A program made the translations under genes and the position numbers. A model generated the notes under the pieces. The model saw only the letters and a list, made by a program, of their open reading frames with translations, had not been told where the DNA came from and did not search any database. A DNA stretch of 64,000 nucleotides from Amycolatopsis decaplanina DSM 44594 (GTDB lineage Bacteria > Actinomycetota > Actinomycetes > Mycobacteriales > Pseudonocardiaceae), in contig NZ_AOHO01000048.1 of assembly GCF_000342005.1 (NCBI RefSeq), forward strand, positions 290,539 to 354,538, read 5' to 3'. Positions within the stretch are counted from its first letter, which is position 1; each line of letters starts with the position of its first letter. Below, piece after piece: positions 49,130-56,837 of the stretch.

Positions 49130-49745
49130 GGCGCGGGAGATGACGTAACTACCCGCGAGGTGAGACAAGCCGGTCGGGCGGCACGGGGCCGATTCAGGAA
49201 CAGGTCCCGGCCGGTGATCGGAAGCAGGACCCCAGGGTCGGGTTGTGAAGAGGTTCGACCAGGTAGTGCCGGTCCTGGAGCGAAAGTGTGGGACGCGGGC
49301 GGAGCTTGTGCGCTCGTGAAGATCAAGCAGTATCAGTAGTTGTTGTCGGTAAACGCAGTTGCAGGACCGGTCAGGTGGCCGGAGCCGATCAGTGAACGGG
49401 GCTCCGGGCAGTGGCCAGCGGCGTCAGCGTGCTGGGACCGATCAGTGGAAGGGTTCCCGTCGTTGTCGTTCGCGGTAGATGAAGTAGCAGTACCCAGCAA
49501 GGTGAGAACACAGGAAAGAAGGGAACGGCAACATCATTGGATCGCCCGCAGTGGCAAGGTAGCGCCGCGCGGGTGCCGTAGTTCCATCGAGTTCGGAGGT
49601 GGTTCGCGGTCACGAACGAGCGATCCCCGCGAGGTCCGGCTTTCCGTCGGACGCGGGTGCAGGAGGCCGGCGGTCACGCCGGTTGACAATGGTGAAACCC
49701 AACCCTAAGGACCCCGGGTGCCGTTCCTGGCACCCGGGGTCCTTT
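49130..49745 (+). ncRNA. Candidate structured RNA locus with three look-alike hairpins
   Basis: About 750 bp between 49005 and 49761 hold no plausible gene. Within them three hairpins share design and loop sequence. 49185-49208: GGGGCC, loop GATTCAGGAACA, GGTCCC. 49381-49405: GGAGCC, loop GATCAGTGAACGG, GGCTCC. 49434-49458: GGGACC, loop GATCAGTGGAAG, GG-TTCCC. Stem changes are compensated while loops stay alike, as in RNAs with repeated protein-binding stem-loops. The block ends at a strong terminator. Boundaries are approximate. It is not a match I recognise to tmRNA, RNase P, 6S or SRP RNA. Confidence 0.5.
49707..49745 (+). terminator. Strong terminator just before the MerR gene
   Basis: A perfect 16-bp stem AAGGACCCCGGGTGCC / GGCACCCGGGGTCCTT with a 6-nt loop and trailing T. 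It ends 17 bp before the GTG of the MerR gene, so it either ends the candidate RNA or acts as an attenuator for that gene. Confidence 0.88.
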
Positions 49746-49761
49746 GTGATGTGGAGGTGGA

Positions 49762-50094
49762 GTGATCCCTGACCAAAATGGACCGGCCACGCCCGACGGG
49801 GCCGACAAATTCGATGACGAGCACTACCCCGCCTACACGATGGGCCGGGCCGCCGACATGCTCGGGACCACCCAAGGCTTCCTGCGCAGCCTCGATGAGG
49901 CAGGGCTGATCACCCCGCAACGTTCCGCCGGGGGCCACCGCCGCTACTCCCGGTACCAGCTGCGCCTGGCCGCCCGTGCGCGGGAACTGGTCGACCAGGG
50001 CACCGCCGTCGAGGCCGCTTGCCGCATCGTCACCCTCGAAGACCAGCTCCGCGAAGCCCAGCGCGTCAACGCCGAACTCCGCGCCGACGACTGA
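49762..50094 (+). CDS. MerR-family transcriptional regulator (compact actinobacterial type)
   Basis: A 110-aa protein with an N-terminal acidic stretch, then the MerR HTH YPAYTMGRAADMLGTTQGFL (about residues 23-42), RSLDEAGLITPQRSAGGHRR and YSRYQLRLAARARELVDQGT, and a short coiled C-terminus (LEDQLREAQRVNAELRADD). It lacks a ligand-binding domain, so it probably acts as a DNA-binding protein controlled by partners. The GTG start is preceded by GGAGGTGGA. A strong terminator lies between the start and the upstream non-coding block. Confidence 0.85.
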   Translation: MIPDQNGPATPDGADKFDDEHYPAYTMGRAADMLGTTQGFLRSLDEAGLITPQRSAGGHRRYSRYQLRLAARARELVDQGTAVEAACRIVTLEDQLREAQRVNAELRADD

Positions 50095-50169
50095 ATCCCA
50101 CCTTTGTCTCCGCATCCGACACCGAACGCGCCGGACAGCGGCGCCAACAGGAGCGAAGGAGGCCTCGCG

Positions 50170-50286
50170 ATGAGCAAGGTGGTGCTGGGTCAGGGGACCG
50201 CCGTGTTCGCCGGACATCCGGGTGAGCGCGTCGACGGCTACCACGGGATGACCGCTTGGATGGCGGCCGATATCGGCTCGAGGTAG
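50170..50286 (+). pseudogene. 38-codon open frame with strong Shine-Dalgarno, probably truncated gene
   Basis: MSKVVLGQGTAVFAGHPGER VDGYHGMTAW, then a different-looking end MAADIGSR. A near-ideal GAAGGAGG lies 7 nt upstream of the ATG, so the start looks genuine. The frame ends by running antisense into the 3' end of the SCO6745-like gene (from 50238), as if the rest of the gene had been replaced at about 50260. It could instead be a real short protein. Confidence 0.4.
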
Positions 50287-51071
50287 GCGACGAGGCGCTC
50301 GAGTTCGCTGGGGCTCAAGGCGTTGTAAGGCGCCTCCGCGAGCCGGTCGGTCAGCGACTCGACTCGTTCCTTCGTGGCCCGGCCGGCGGCGGTGAGCCAG
50401 CCGTCGGTCCCGACCAGACCGCGGTCGCGCATACCGTCGACGACCGCGGTCAGCTGTGCGGCGGGGAGGTGGCCGACCCGGCCGAACGCCTTCGCGGGCA
50501 TGTCGATGGACAGGGCGTGGAGCACGTGGGACTCGGTCCCGCCGATGCCCTCGGCCAGCAGAGCGACGGTGTGGCCGTCGCCGCGGTGCTCGCGCAGCAG
50601 GGTGGCCGCGTGCCACAGCCGGGCCACGGGCTCCTGCGGTGCGGGGAGGGCGCGGAGGGCGGCGTAGAGGGCGCGTCCCTCCGCAGGTGCGCTGCTCGCC
50701 GCCCGCAGCAGGAGGTCGCCGGCGCGCGCGACACCGGGGTCGTCGGCGAGATCACCGAGGATCCGCCGTATTCCCGCGACGCATCCTCGCTCGCGGGCGG
50801 CCAGTGCGGCTTCGGGTGTGGTCAGGTCCCAGACTTTCGGGATGTGGCGGGCCACTTCGCCGGGGGCGAAGTTGTAGAAGATCGCGTGGATCACCTCGGC
50901 GGGCACCGACCGGCCGAACGGCGCGGCTCGTCCGGCGAAGTAGGCGTCCCATTGGTTGCGCAGGCCGAGCGCCATCAGGGCCTCGTCGGACTCGTCAGCG
51001 AGGTAGGGCACCAGGCCGATGGGCTCGATCAGGTCGTACATGCGGCGGGCGACGGGTTCCGGGTGCGACAT
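50238..51071 (-). CDS. SCO6745-family helix-turn-helix-like protein
   Basis: A 277-aa all-alpha protein: MYDLIEPIGLVPYLADESDE, FGRSVPAEVIHAIFYNFAPG, RHIPKVWDLTTPEAALAARE, then a second half with ALLAEGIGGTESHVLHALSI and QLTAVVDGMRDRGLVGTDGW, LTAAGRATKERVESLTDRL that reads like a winged-helix MarR-type domain. This matches the actinobacterial SCO6745/SalK-like family, which accompanies natural-product or regulatory genes; function unestablished. Its 3' end overlaps the short open frame at 50170. Confidence 0.8.
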   Translation of the reverse strand: MSHPEPVARRMYDLIEPIGLVPYLADESDEALMALGLRNQWDAYFAGRAAPFGRSVPAEVIHAIFYNFAPGEVARHIPKVWDLTTPEAALAARERGCVAGIRRILGDLADDPGVARAGDLLLRAASSAPAEGRALYAALRALPAPQEPVARLWHAATLLREHRGDGHTVALLAEGIGGTESHVLHALSIDMPAKAFGRVGHLPAAQLTAVVDGMRDRGLVGTDGWLTAAGRATKERVESLTDRLAEAPYNALSPSELERLVAYLEPISAAIQAVIPW

Positions 51072-51159
51072 CTCATCCCCTGAGGCTCGTGGCGGCGCCC
51101 CGTGGCGGCCGCTCGTCTACTCCACGAACGGCCCGCCCGGGATTCGACATCGAGCTTCG

Positions 51160-51200
51160 CCGGAGTCGTGGCGGTACGGACGGCACCGCCACGACTCCGG
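51160..51200 (-). terminator. Terminator of the hydrolase gene (minus strand)
   Basis: A perfect 16-bp stem CCGGAGTCGTGGCGGT / ACCGCCACGACTCCGG with a 9-nt loop, 3 bp beyond the TGA stop at 51204. Confidence 0.85.
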
Positions 51201-51203
51201 GTC

Positions 51204-51935
51204 TCACTTCAGATGCCGGGCGAAGAACCGGCTCGCGGCTTCCCCTTCGAATCGCGGGACGCCGGTGTGCCCGCCCATGTTGGCGTGCAACGTCTTCTCC
51301 TTGGAGCCGAAGGCGTCGAACAGGTCCAGGGCCTGCTGCCGGTCGTTTCCTTCGTCGTCCCACTGCAGCAGGACGTGCAGCGGAATGGTGACCTGCCGGG
51401 CTTCCTCGATGATGCCGCGGGGCACGTAGCTCCCGGCGAACAGAACGGCGGCCTCGACGCGTGGCTCGACCACCGCCAGCCGGGTGCCGATGGCGATGAC
51501 GCCTCCCGAGAACCCGACCGGGCCGCCGATCCCGGGCAGCGCGAGGAGGGCGTCCAGAGTGGCCCGCCATTCCGGGACCGCCTTTTCGACCAGCGGGAGG
51601 ACGAGTCGGTCGACGATGTCGTCAGTGACCGGCTCGCCGGCCTTCAAAGCCCGCTGCAGGTCGGCGCGGGCCTCGTCGACGGCGGCGAAACGGGGCCGGT
51701 CACCGGCTCCGGGGAGCTCGATGGTCGCCGCGGCGTAGCCCTCCACCGCGCAGTCTCGGGCCCGGGCCGCCAGCCGGGGGTACATCTTGCGCAGTCCACC
51801 GGGGTGACCGTTCAAGATCAAGGGGACCGGCGCGGACACGGACTCGGGCGTCCACAGGATGCCGGAGATCTCGCCGAGGGTGAATTCGCGTTCGAGGACA
51901 CCGTCGTCGAGGCGTTGTCCGGAAATGAAGTGCAT
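51204..51935 (-). CDS. Alpha/beta hydrolase (dienelactone hydrolase-like)
   Basis: A 243-aa hydrolase. LILNGHPGGLRKMYPRLAA (about residues 40-58) is the oxyanion region, GPVGFSGGVIAIGTRLA (about 137-153) carries the nucleophile Ser in G-F-S-G-G, and the C-terminal ANMGGHTGVPRFEGEAASRF supplies the His. The FTLGEISGILWTPE start suits the dienelactone-hydrolase/DUF-type subgroup with an N-terminal strand. Substrate unknown. A 16-codon open frame with a very strong ribosome-binding site precedes it on the same strand, so translational or transcriptional coupling to that leader is possible. Confidence 0.85.
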   Translation of the reverse strand: MHFISGQRLDDGVLEREFTLGEISGILWTPESVSAPVPLILNGHPGGLRKMYPRLAARARDCAVEGYAAATIELPGAGDRPRFAAVDEARADLQRALKAGEPVTDDIVDRLVLPLVEKAVPEWRATLDALLALPGIGGPVGFSGGVIAIGTRLAVVEPRVEAAVLFAGSYVPRGIIEEARQVTIPLHVLLQWDDEGNDRQQALDLFDAFGSKEKTLHANMGGHTGVPRFEGEAASRFFARHLK

Positions 51936-51981
51936 GGTCGTGCCTTTCGGGAGTGCTCGTGAAACGGCGCTCCCGGACGAC

Positions 51982-52032
51982 CTATCGCCCGACCGTGACC
52001 CCTGAGGGGAGCACCCATGTCGAAATGTTCAC
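51982..52032 (-). CDS. 16-codon open frame with near-perfect Shine-Dalgarno (possible leader peptide)
   Basis: GTG start preceded by AGGAGGT at 7-nt spacing, encoding VNISTWVLPSGVTVGR and TAG. It lies 47 bp upstream of the hydrolase start on the same strand. The ribosome-binding site is the strongest seen in this part of the window, which argues that the frame is translated. It may be a regulatory leader peptide; no attenuator hairpin pair is evident. Confidence 0.45.
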   Translation of the reverse strand: MNISTWVLPSGVTVGR

Positions 52033-52104
52033 GGGTACCACCTCCTCGTTCGCTCGCACGGCCTCCGGCAAGGTAGCAGCGGCCGTGATCGCGCGCCAAC
52101 GCCT

Positions 52105-53313
52105 TTAGCCGACCACCGAAAGCCCGTCCGCCACGACGACGCCGTCGTGCAGCACCGTGCGGTCCTTGCCGCGGTCCATCACCGCGCTCGTCGGGGTTTC
52201 GCCGTCCACCAGCACCAGGTCGGCACGGTCGCCCACGGCCACACCCGGACGGTCGGCGATACCGGCCAGCCGCGGGACGTCGTGGCTCATGATCGACGCG
52301 CCGCCCATCGTCGCGACGGCCAGCGCCATCTCGATCAGGTCGTCGCGGCGGAAGCCGTTCGTGAAGGCCAGTTGCCAGGTGCGGTCGAGCAGGTCGCAGT
52401 TGCCGTACGGGCTCCAGTAGTCCCGCTGGCCGTCCTCGCCGAGGCCGACGCGCACGCCCGCGGTCGTGAGGTCCGCGAGGGACAGTTGGCCGTCGACGGA
52501 TGGCGCGACGGTCGCCATGGCGATGTCCAGTTCCGCGAACGTGTCGATCAGGCGGCGGCTCACCGACTCCGAGATCGAGCCCAGTTCGTACGCGTGCGAC
52601 ATGGTCACCTTGCCACGCATGTCCAGCGCACGGACCCGCTCGATCACCAGATCGGTCGAGAACACGCCCAGGTGACCGGGTTCGTGCAGGTGGATGTCCA
52701 CCTCGACGCAGTACTTCTCGGCGAGCCCGAACACGACGTCGAGATGCCCCTTGGGGTCCTTGTCCAGTGAGCACGGGTCGATCCCGCCGACGACCGTGGC
52801 GCCCGAGCGCAGCGAGGCCTCCAGCACGTCCACGGTGCCGGGTTCGCGGAGGATCCCGGCCTGCGGGAACGCCATGATCTCGACGTCCGCGTGCTTGGCG
52901 AATCGTTCTTTCGCGGCGAGCACGGCGTCGAGCTTTTCGAGCCGGCAGTCGACGTCCACCTGCGCGTAGGTGCGCACCCGCGTGGTGCCGTTGGCGATCA
53001 TCCGCTCCAGCGTCCCGGCGACGCGCTCGGGCAGCGGGACCTCGGCGTCGCGCCAGTTCTCGCGGTCGTTCAGCATCATCGCCCACACGCCCGGTGCGCC
53101 CGTGTGCGGCCGGAACGGCAGGCCGATACGGGTCGAGTCCAGGTGGACGTGCACGTCGCTGAACGACGGGAACAGCAATCGCCCGCGCCCCTCGACCGTG
53201 TCCGGTGCCGTCGCGGCGGCGGGATCGTGCGGCCGCACCGCGGTGATCCGGCCCTCGGCCACTTCGACGTCGCTGCGCGGTCCACCCCACGGGCGGACGT
53301 CACGGATCAACAC
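52105..53313 (-). CDS. codA: Cytosine deaminase-like amidohydrolase
   Basis: A 402-aa metal-dependent amidohydrolase: FPSFSDVHVHLDSTRIGL (residues ~58-75, metal HxH), VEVDIHLHEPGHLGVF (about 203), MSHAYELGSISE (about 237) and the Asp motif GLGEDGQRDYWSPYGN (about 303). The order and spacing fit the CodA/isoguanine-deaminase branch. It converts cytosine to uracil and ammonia, or acts on related pyrimidines. It is divergent from an NCS2 nucleobase permease, across a palindromic operator, forming a salvage pair. The GTG start (53313) has AAAGG at 8-nt spacing; a GTG three codons upstream is too close to the ribosome site. Confidence 0.85.
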   Translation of the reverse strand: MLIRDVRPWGGPRSDVEVAEGRITAVRPHDPAAATAPDTVEGRGRLLFPSFSDVHVHLDSTRIGLPFRPHTGAPGVWAMMLNDRENWRDAEVPLPERVAGTLERMIANGTTRVRTYAQVDVDCRLEKLDAVLAAKERFAKHADVEIMAFPQAGILREPGTVDVLEASLRSGATVVGGIDPCSLDKDPKGHLDVVFGLAEKYCVEVDIHLHEPGHLGVFSTDLVIERVRALDMRGKVTMSHAYELGSISESVSRRLIDTFAELDIAMATVAPSVDGQLSLADLTTAGVRVGLGEDGQRDYWSPYGNCDLLDRTWQLAFTNGFRRDDLIEMALAVATMGGASIMSHDVPRLAGIADRPGVAVGDRADLVLVDGETPTSAVMDRGKDRTVLHDGVVVADGLSVVG

Positions 53314-53339
53314 GGGGAGCACCTTTCTCGACGCACTCC

Positions 53340-53355
53340 CTTTGGTATACCAAAG
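53340..53355. promoter_or_regulatory. Perfect 16-bp palindrome upstream of the deaminase gene
   Basis: CTTTGGTATACCAAAG. The core TGGTATACCA fits the GntR/FadR-type pattern T-n-G-T...A-C-n-A. It lies 26 bp from the deaminase start and 170 bp from the divergent permease. No GntR gene is encoded nearby. Confidence 0.65.
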
Positions 53356-53527
53356 TGCATCGAGCTGGAGCAATGCCGGGTGATCAGCGCCATCCGCCGG
53401 TTCTGGTCCTTGGTGGAGTCCTGGGCGGGGGCGCCACATTCGAGTCTTGCTAGTTCTGCCAGGTGGAAGTTAACCTCCGCAGATTGGAATTGCCCGGCAT
53501 CGCTCGCTTCTATCGAGAGGCGGATCC

Positions 53528-55051
53528 ATGGTGAAGAGGACGCAGGCCGAAGCGGCCGCGAGCGGGAGGCCCGAGGACGAACGGCTCGGGTTCGGCAAGA
53601 GTTTCACTTACGGCATCCAGCACGTTCTGACGATGTACGGCGGGATCATCGCGCCGCCCCTGATCATCGGCGGTGTCGCGGGCGTTTCGACGGCCGAGAT
53701 CGGGCTGCTCGTCGCGTCGTGCCTGTTCATCGGTGGGCTGGCGACGATCCTGCAGTCGTTCGGCGTGCCCTTCTTCGGGTCCCGGCTGCCGCTGGTCCAG
53801 GGCACTTCCTTCGCGGGCGTGGCGACGATGACCGCGATCGTGGCCGATGGCGGACTGCCCGCCGTATTCGGCGCGGTGATCGCGTCCGCGCTGCTCGGTC
53901 TGCTCATCACGCCGGTGTTCTCCCGGCTGGTGAAGTACTTCCCGCCGGTCGTCACCGGGACGGTCATCACGGTGATCGGGCTCAGCCTGATGCCGGTCGC
54001 GGCTCAGTGGGCGATGGGTAACAACACCAAGGCGCCGGAGTTCGGCTCGGTCTCCAACATCGGGCTGGCCGCGATGACGCTGGCGATCGTGCTGCTGCTC
54101 AGCAAGGTCGCCGTCCCGGCGATCTCCCGGCTCTCGATCCTCCTGTCGATCGTGGTGGGCACCGTACTGGCCGCCGCGCTGGGCAAAGCCGACTTCACCC
54201 ACGTCTGGGACGGCCCGATCTTCGCGGTACCGACTCCGTTCGGCTTCGGCGCGCCCACCTTCGACGTCGCCGCGATCGTGTCGATGTTCATCGTCGTGCT
54301 GGTGACCCTCACCGAGACCACGGCCGACATCCTCGCGGTGGGGGAGATCGTCGGCACGCGGGTCGGCAAACGCCGGATCGGCGACGGGCTGCGCGCCGAC
54401 ATGGCGTCCTCGGCGATCGCGCCGATTTTCAACGGGTTCATGCAGAGCGCGTTCGCCCAGAACGTCGGCCTCGTCGCGATCACCGGGATCAGGAGCCGGT
54501 TCGTGGTGACCGCCGGCGGCGTGATCCTGCTGGTCCTCGGAATGCTCCCGGTGCTCGGCCGGGTGGTCGCCGCGATCCCGTACCCGGTCCTCGGCGGCGC
54601 CGGCCTCGTGCTGTTCGGCACGGTCGCCGCGTCCGGCATCAAGACATTGTCCAAAGTGGACTACAACGGGAACATGAACCTGGTGATCGTCGCGGCTTCC
54701 GTCGGGCTGGGCATGGTCCCGATCGCGGCGCCGGAGTTCTACCACCATTTCCCGGCGTGGGTAGGCACGATCTTCCATTCCGGCATCAGCTCCGCCGCGC
54801 TCATGGCCGTCGCGCTGAACCTGCTGTTCAACCATCTGAAGCCGGCCAAGGCGGGCAGCGACCCGTCGGTGTTCGCGACGGCGACCCGGGTGATCGACTA
54901 CTCCGACCTCAAAGCCTTCTCCAGGCTCAAGAACGGCGACAGGATCGTCGACGGCAAGATCGTGGACGCCGAGGGCAAACCGGTCCAGGTGCGGGACGAG
55001 GACGGCAGGCCCGTGTCCTACCGGATCGGCTCCGAGCCGGAAGAGCACTGA
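53528..55051 (+). CDS. NCS2-family nucleobase:cation symporter (uracil/xanthine permease type)
   Basis: A 507-aa permease with ~12-14 membrane segments. Conserved stretches are FTYGIQHVLTMYGGIIAPPL (about residues 27-46), the QGTSFAGVATMTAIV motif of the nucleobase site (about 90), and TETTADILAVGEIVG (about 260, NAT-type signature region with the conserved Glu). The remaining helices are typical. It imports a nucleobase with a cation; the linkage to cytosine deaminase suggests cytosine or a related pyrimidine or purine. Ends 34 bp inside the convergent MerR gene. A hydrophilic C-terminal tail of ~60 aa (SDLKAFSRLKNGDRIVDGKI) is longer than in most relatives. Confidence 0.92.
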   Translation: MVKRTQAEAAASGRPEDERLGFGKSFTYGIQHVLTMYGGIIAPPLIIGGVAGVSTAEIGLLVASCLFIGGLATILQSFGVPFFGSRLPLVQGTSFAGVATMTAIVADGGLPAVFGAVIASALLGLLITPVFSRLVKYFPPVVTGTVITVIGLSLMPVAAQWAMGNNTKAPEFGSVSNIGLAAMTLAIVLLLSKVAVPAISRLSILLSIVVGTVLAAALGKADFTHVWDGPIFAVPTPFGFGAPTFDVAAIVSMFIVVLVTLTETTADILAVGEIVGTRVGKRRIGDGLRADMASSAIAPIFNGFMQSAFAQNVGLVAITGIRSRFVVTAGGVILLVLGMLPVLGRVVAAIPYPVLGGAGLVLFGTVAASGIKTLSKVDYNGNMNLVIVAASVGLGMVPIAAPEFYHHFPAWVGTIFHSGISSAALMAVALNLLFNHLKPAKAGSDPSVFATATRVIDYSDLKAFSRLKNGDRIVDGKIVDAEGKPVQVRDEDGRPVSYRIGSEPEEH

Positions 55052-55764
55052 CGCAGCCGGGCACGGTGGGCGAGTTCGCCGACGATGCGCTGCCACGCCG
55101 GTGACGCCTCGGAGATCCGGGAAACGACCAGCTCGCGGTATCCCGGCCGCCCGCCGTCCCGTTCGTGTTCGACCTCCCAGGCGTCCAGGTCGTCGATGAG
55201 CGCGTCCAGACGTGGATCGCGCGGGTCCCAGCCGACCGCCTGATCGCAGGCGAGATGGATACGCAGCGTTTCGGGATCGTCGAAGGCGGCGTTCTTGTCC
55301 CGCAGCCGTTCCGGTATGGCGCCGGGATCCAGCGCCCGCATCAGGATCCACGCGTCGCGTTCGAGCAGCACCCGCTGTTCGCTGACGCCGAGGTCGCGCA
55401 TCCGGTCCAGGAGGGCGACCACGCCGGGCGGCAGGACGAGCCGTTCGCCGCCGGTCAGTTCGGCGATCCGGAGGCGGCTCTCGGTCAGCCTGTCGATCTT
55501 GCGTCGTAGTTCGGCGTCGATGTCGGTGATGGCGGCGGCGAACTCGGCAGGCCGGGCGTGCAACAGCGCGTCGACGCGGGCCAAGGGCACCCCGGCGTCG
55601 GCGAGGGTCCTGATCCGGATGAGATCCAGCGCCGCTTGCGCGCTGTATCGGCGGTAGCCGGAGGCGTCGCGTTCGGGCTCGGGCAACAGGCCGATGTGGT
55701 GGTAGTGGCGGACGGTGCGCACGGTCACGCCGGCGGTCGCCGCGAGCTGGCCGATCGTGAGCAC
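55018..55764 (-). CDS. MerR-family transcriptional regulator
   Basis: A 248-aa regulator. HTH LTIGQLAATAGVTVRTVRHY HHIGLLPEPERDASGYRRY (residues 2-41), AALDLIRIRTLADAGVPLAR, then a coiled helix and a C-terminal domain (LERDAWILMRALDPGAIPER, HLACDQAVGWDPRDPRLDAL) of the TipAS-less, ligand-binding type. GTG start. It follows the hydrolase gene by 25 bp on the same strand and probably controls it via the dyad at 56649. Its 3' end overlaps the permease gene in antisense by 34 bp. Confidence 0.88.
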   Translation of the reverse strand: MLTIGQLAATAGVTVRTVRHYHHIGLLPEPERDASGYRRYSAQAALDLIRIRTLADAGVPLARVDALLHARPAEFAAAITDIDAELRRKIDRLTESRLRIAELTGGERLVLPPGVVALLDRMRDLGVSEQRVLLERDAWILMRALDPGAIPERLRDKNAAFDDPETLRIHLACDQAVGWDPRDPRLDALIDDLDAWEVEHERDGGRPGYRELVVSRISEASPAWQRIVGELAHRARLRQCSSGSEPIR

Positions 55765-55789
55765 CCGTCCTCCTGTTCCCGGCTGAAGT

Positions 55790-56635
55790 CTAAGAGCCGT
55801 CGACGACGTCGCGGATCGCCTGGACCACGGCATCGGGTCGGTCGAAGCAGAGCCGGTGGTGCAGCGTGTCGGAGAGGACGCGCTGCTCCCCGCGGAAGAA
55901 CCCGCTCACCCGGGCCGCTTCCATCTTCATCTTCGCTTCGTTGAGCTCTTGCGACGGATGCGCGGGATCGGTGCCCACGACGGTGAGCGCGACCATCGGG
56001 ACGTCGGGGAGGCTCGGCCCGGCACGAACTTCGGTGGCGAGCGCGACCAGCCCGGTGCGCTCCGCGGCACCGGCGCGGAGCCATTCGTCGCTCACCTTGG
56101 CCTCGACCAGCGCCTGCAGCACGTCTTCCGGGTAGTCCTCGCGCAACTCGGCATACATCGCGCGAAGGGCCGTGCGGTCCGGGCCTGGTGACGGCCGCTC
56201 GGCCGCGGCCAGGCTCGCCGCGGGCGGCATGAAGTCGTCCCAGTCGGGATGGAGCGCGTCCAGGAAGACCAGTCCGGCCACCTCCCGCGGGTAGAGCTGC
56301 GCGAACCGGTGCGCGTAGAGGCCGCCGAGGGAGTGCGCCGCCAGTACATACGGGGCGCGGATGTCCAGGGCGAGCAACAGTTCGCGCAGTTCCGTGGCGA
56401 CCGCCGTGGCGCCGCGCGGCAGCGGGAGGGCGTCGCTGTAGCCCGTCCCGCCACGGTCGTACACCACGGCGGTGGTGAACCGCGAGACCTCCTGCTGGAC
56501 ACCGAAGTAGTCGAGGCCGACCGCGCTGGCGCCCGGCAAGAACACGACGGCGGGCCCGCCGTCACCCGACCGGTGCACGAAAAGGCGGCGGCCGTCGATC
56601 TCCTGGAATCCTCCGACAGGGGGTGTGTTCGTCAT
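55790..56635 (-). CDS. Alpha/beta hydrolase, MerR-controlled
   Basis: A 281-aa hydrolase: VVFLPGASAVGLDYFGVQQ (oxyanion), VVYDRGGTGYSDALPLPRG (about residue 60), LAAHSLGGLYAHRFAQLYPR with the nucleophile Ser about 104, acid in ALHPDWDDF or VGTDPAHPSQE, and His in DTLHHRLCFDRPDAV (about 260). A canonical single-domain alpha/beta hydrolase (haloperoxidase/epoxide-hydrolase-like); substrate unknown. First gene of a two-gene unit with the MerR gene. A 17-bp dyad lies 13 bp before its ATG. Confidence 0.88.
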   Translation of the reverse strand: MTNTPPVGGFQEIDGRRLFVHRSGDGGPAVVFLPGASAVGLDYFGVQQEVSRFTTAVVYDRGGTGYSDALPLPRGATAVATELRELLLALDIRAPYVLAAHSLGGLYAHRFAQLYPREVAGLVFLDALHPDWDDFMPPAASLAAAERPSPGPDRTALRAMYAELREDYPEDVLQALVEAKVSDEWLRAGAAERTGLVALATEVRAGPSLPDVPMVALTVVGTDPAHPSQELNEAKMKMEAARVSGFFRGEQRVLSDTLHHRLCFDRPDAVVQAIRDVVDGS

Positions 56636-56648
56636 GCGCCAAGGCTCC

Positions 56649-56673
56649 GACCCTGACGCAGGGTCAAGGTCAA
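56649..56673 (-). promoter_or_regulatory. MerR-type dyad upstream of the hydrolase-MerR unit
   Basis: GACCCTG-ACG-CAGGGTC (56649-56665), a perfect 17-bp dyad, with TTGACC just upstream on the minus strand (56673-56668). This fits a MerR operator next to a -35 box; the -10 is not recognisable. Confidence 0.6.
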
Positions 56674-56825
56674 GCCTTCGCGCGGAGACCGTCGACGAGG
56701 ATCGACAGCAACCGCGGCCCGCGCGCGTCGAGTTCGGCGTCGGCGCGGACGCTGCCGTCGGAGCGGCCGGCGGCCAGCAGCAGCTCCAGCGGCAGCGACC
56801 AGATCCTCCAAATCGCGGCGGTACA
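56670..56825 (-). pseudogene. Remnant of a TetR-family C-terminus
   Basis: The frame encodes a plausible TetR ligand-domain end: IWSLPLELLLAAGRSDGSVR ADAELD, then GPRLLSILVDGLRAKA and stop. The usual upstream helices and the N-terminal HTH are missing; beyond about 56825 the frame turns into Arg-rich noise and a palindrome. It is probably a decayed regulator once paired with a neighbouring hydrolase. Confidence 0.45.
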
Positions 56826-56837
56826 AGATCGGCCCCG

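Noticed and set aside
49130..49745. tmRNA, RNase P RNA or SRP RNA in the gene-free block
   Set aside because: The expected conserved cores (tmRNA tag frame and 3' tRNA-like end, the RNase P GAGGAAAGTCC-type core, the SRP tetraloop helix) were not seen; left as an unclassified candidate RNA.
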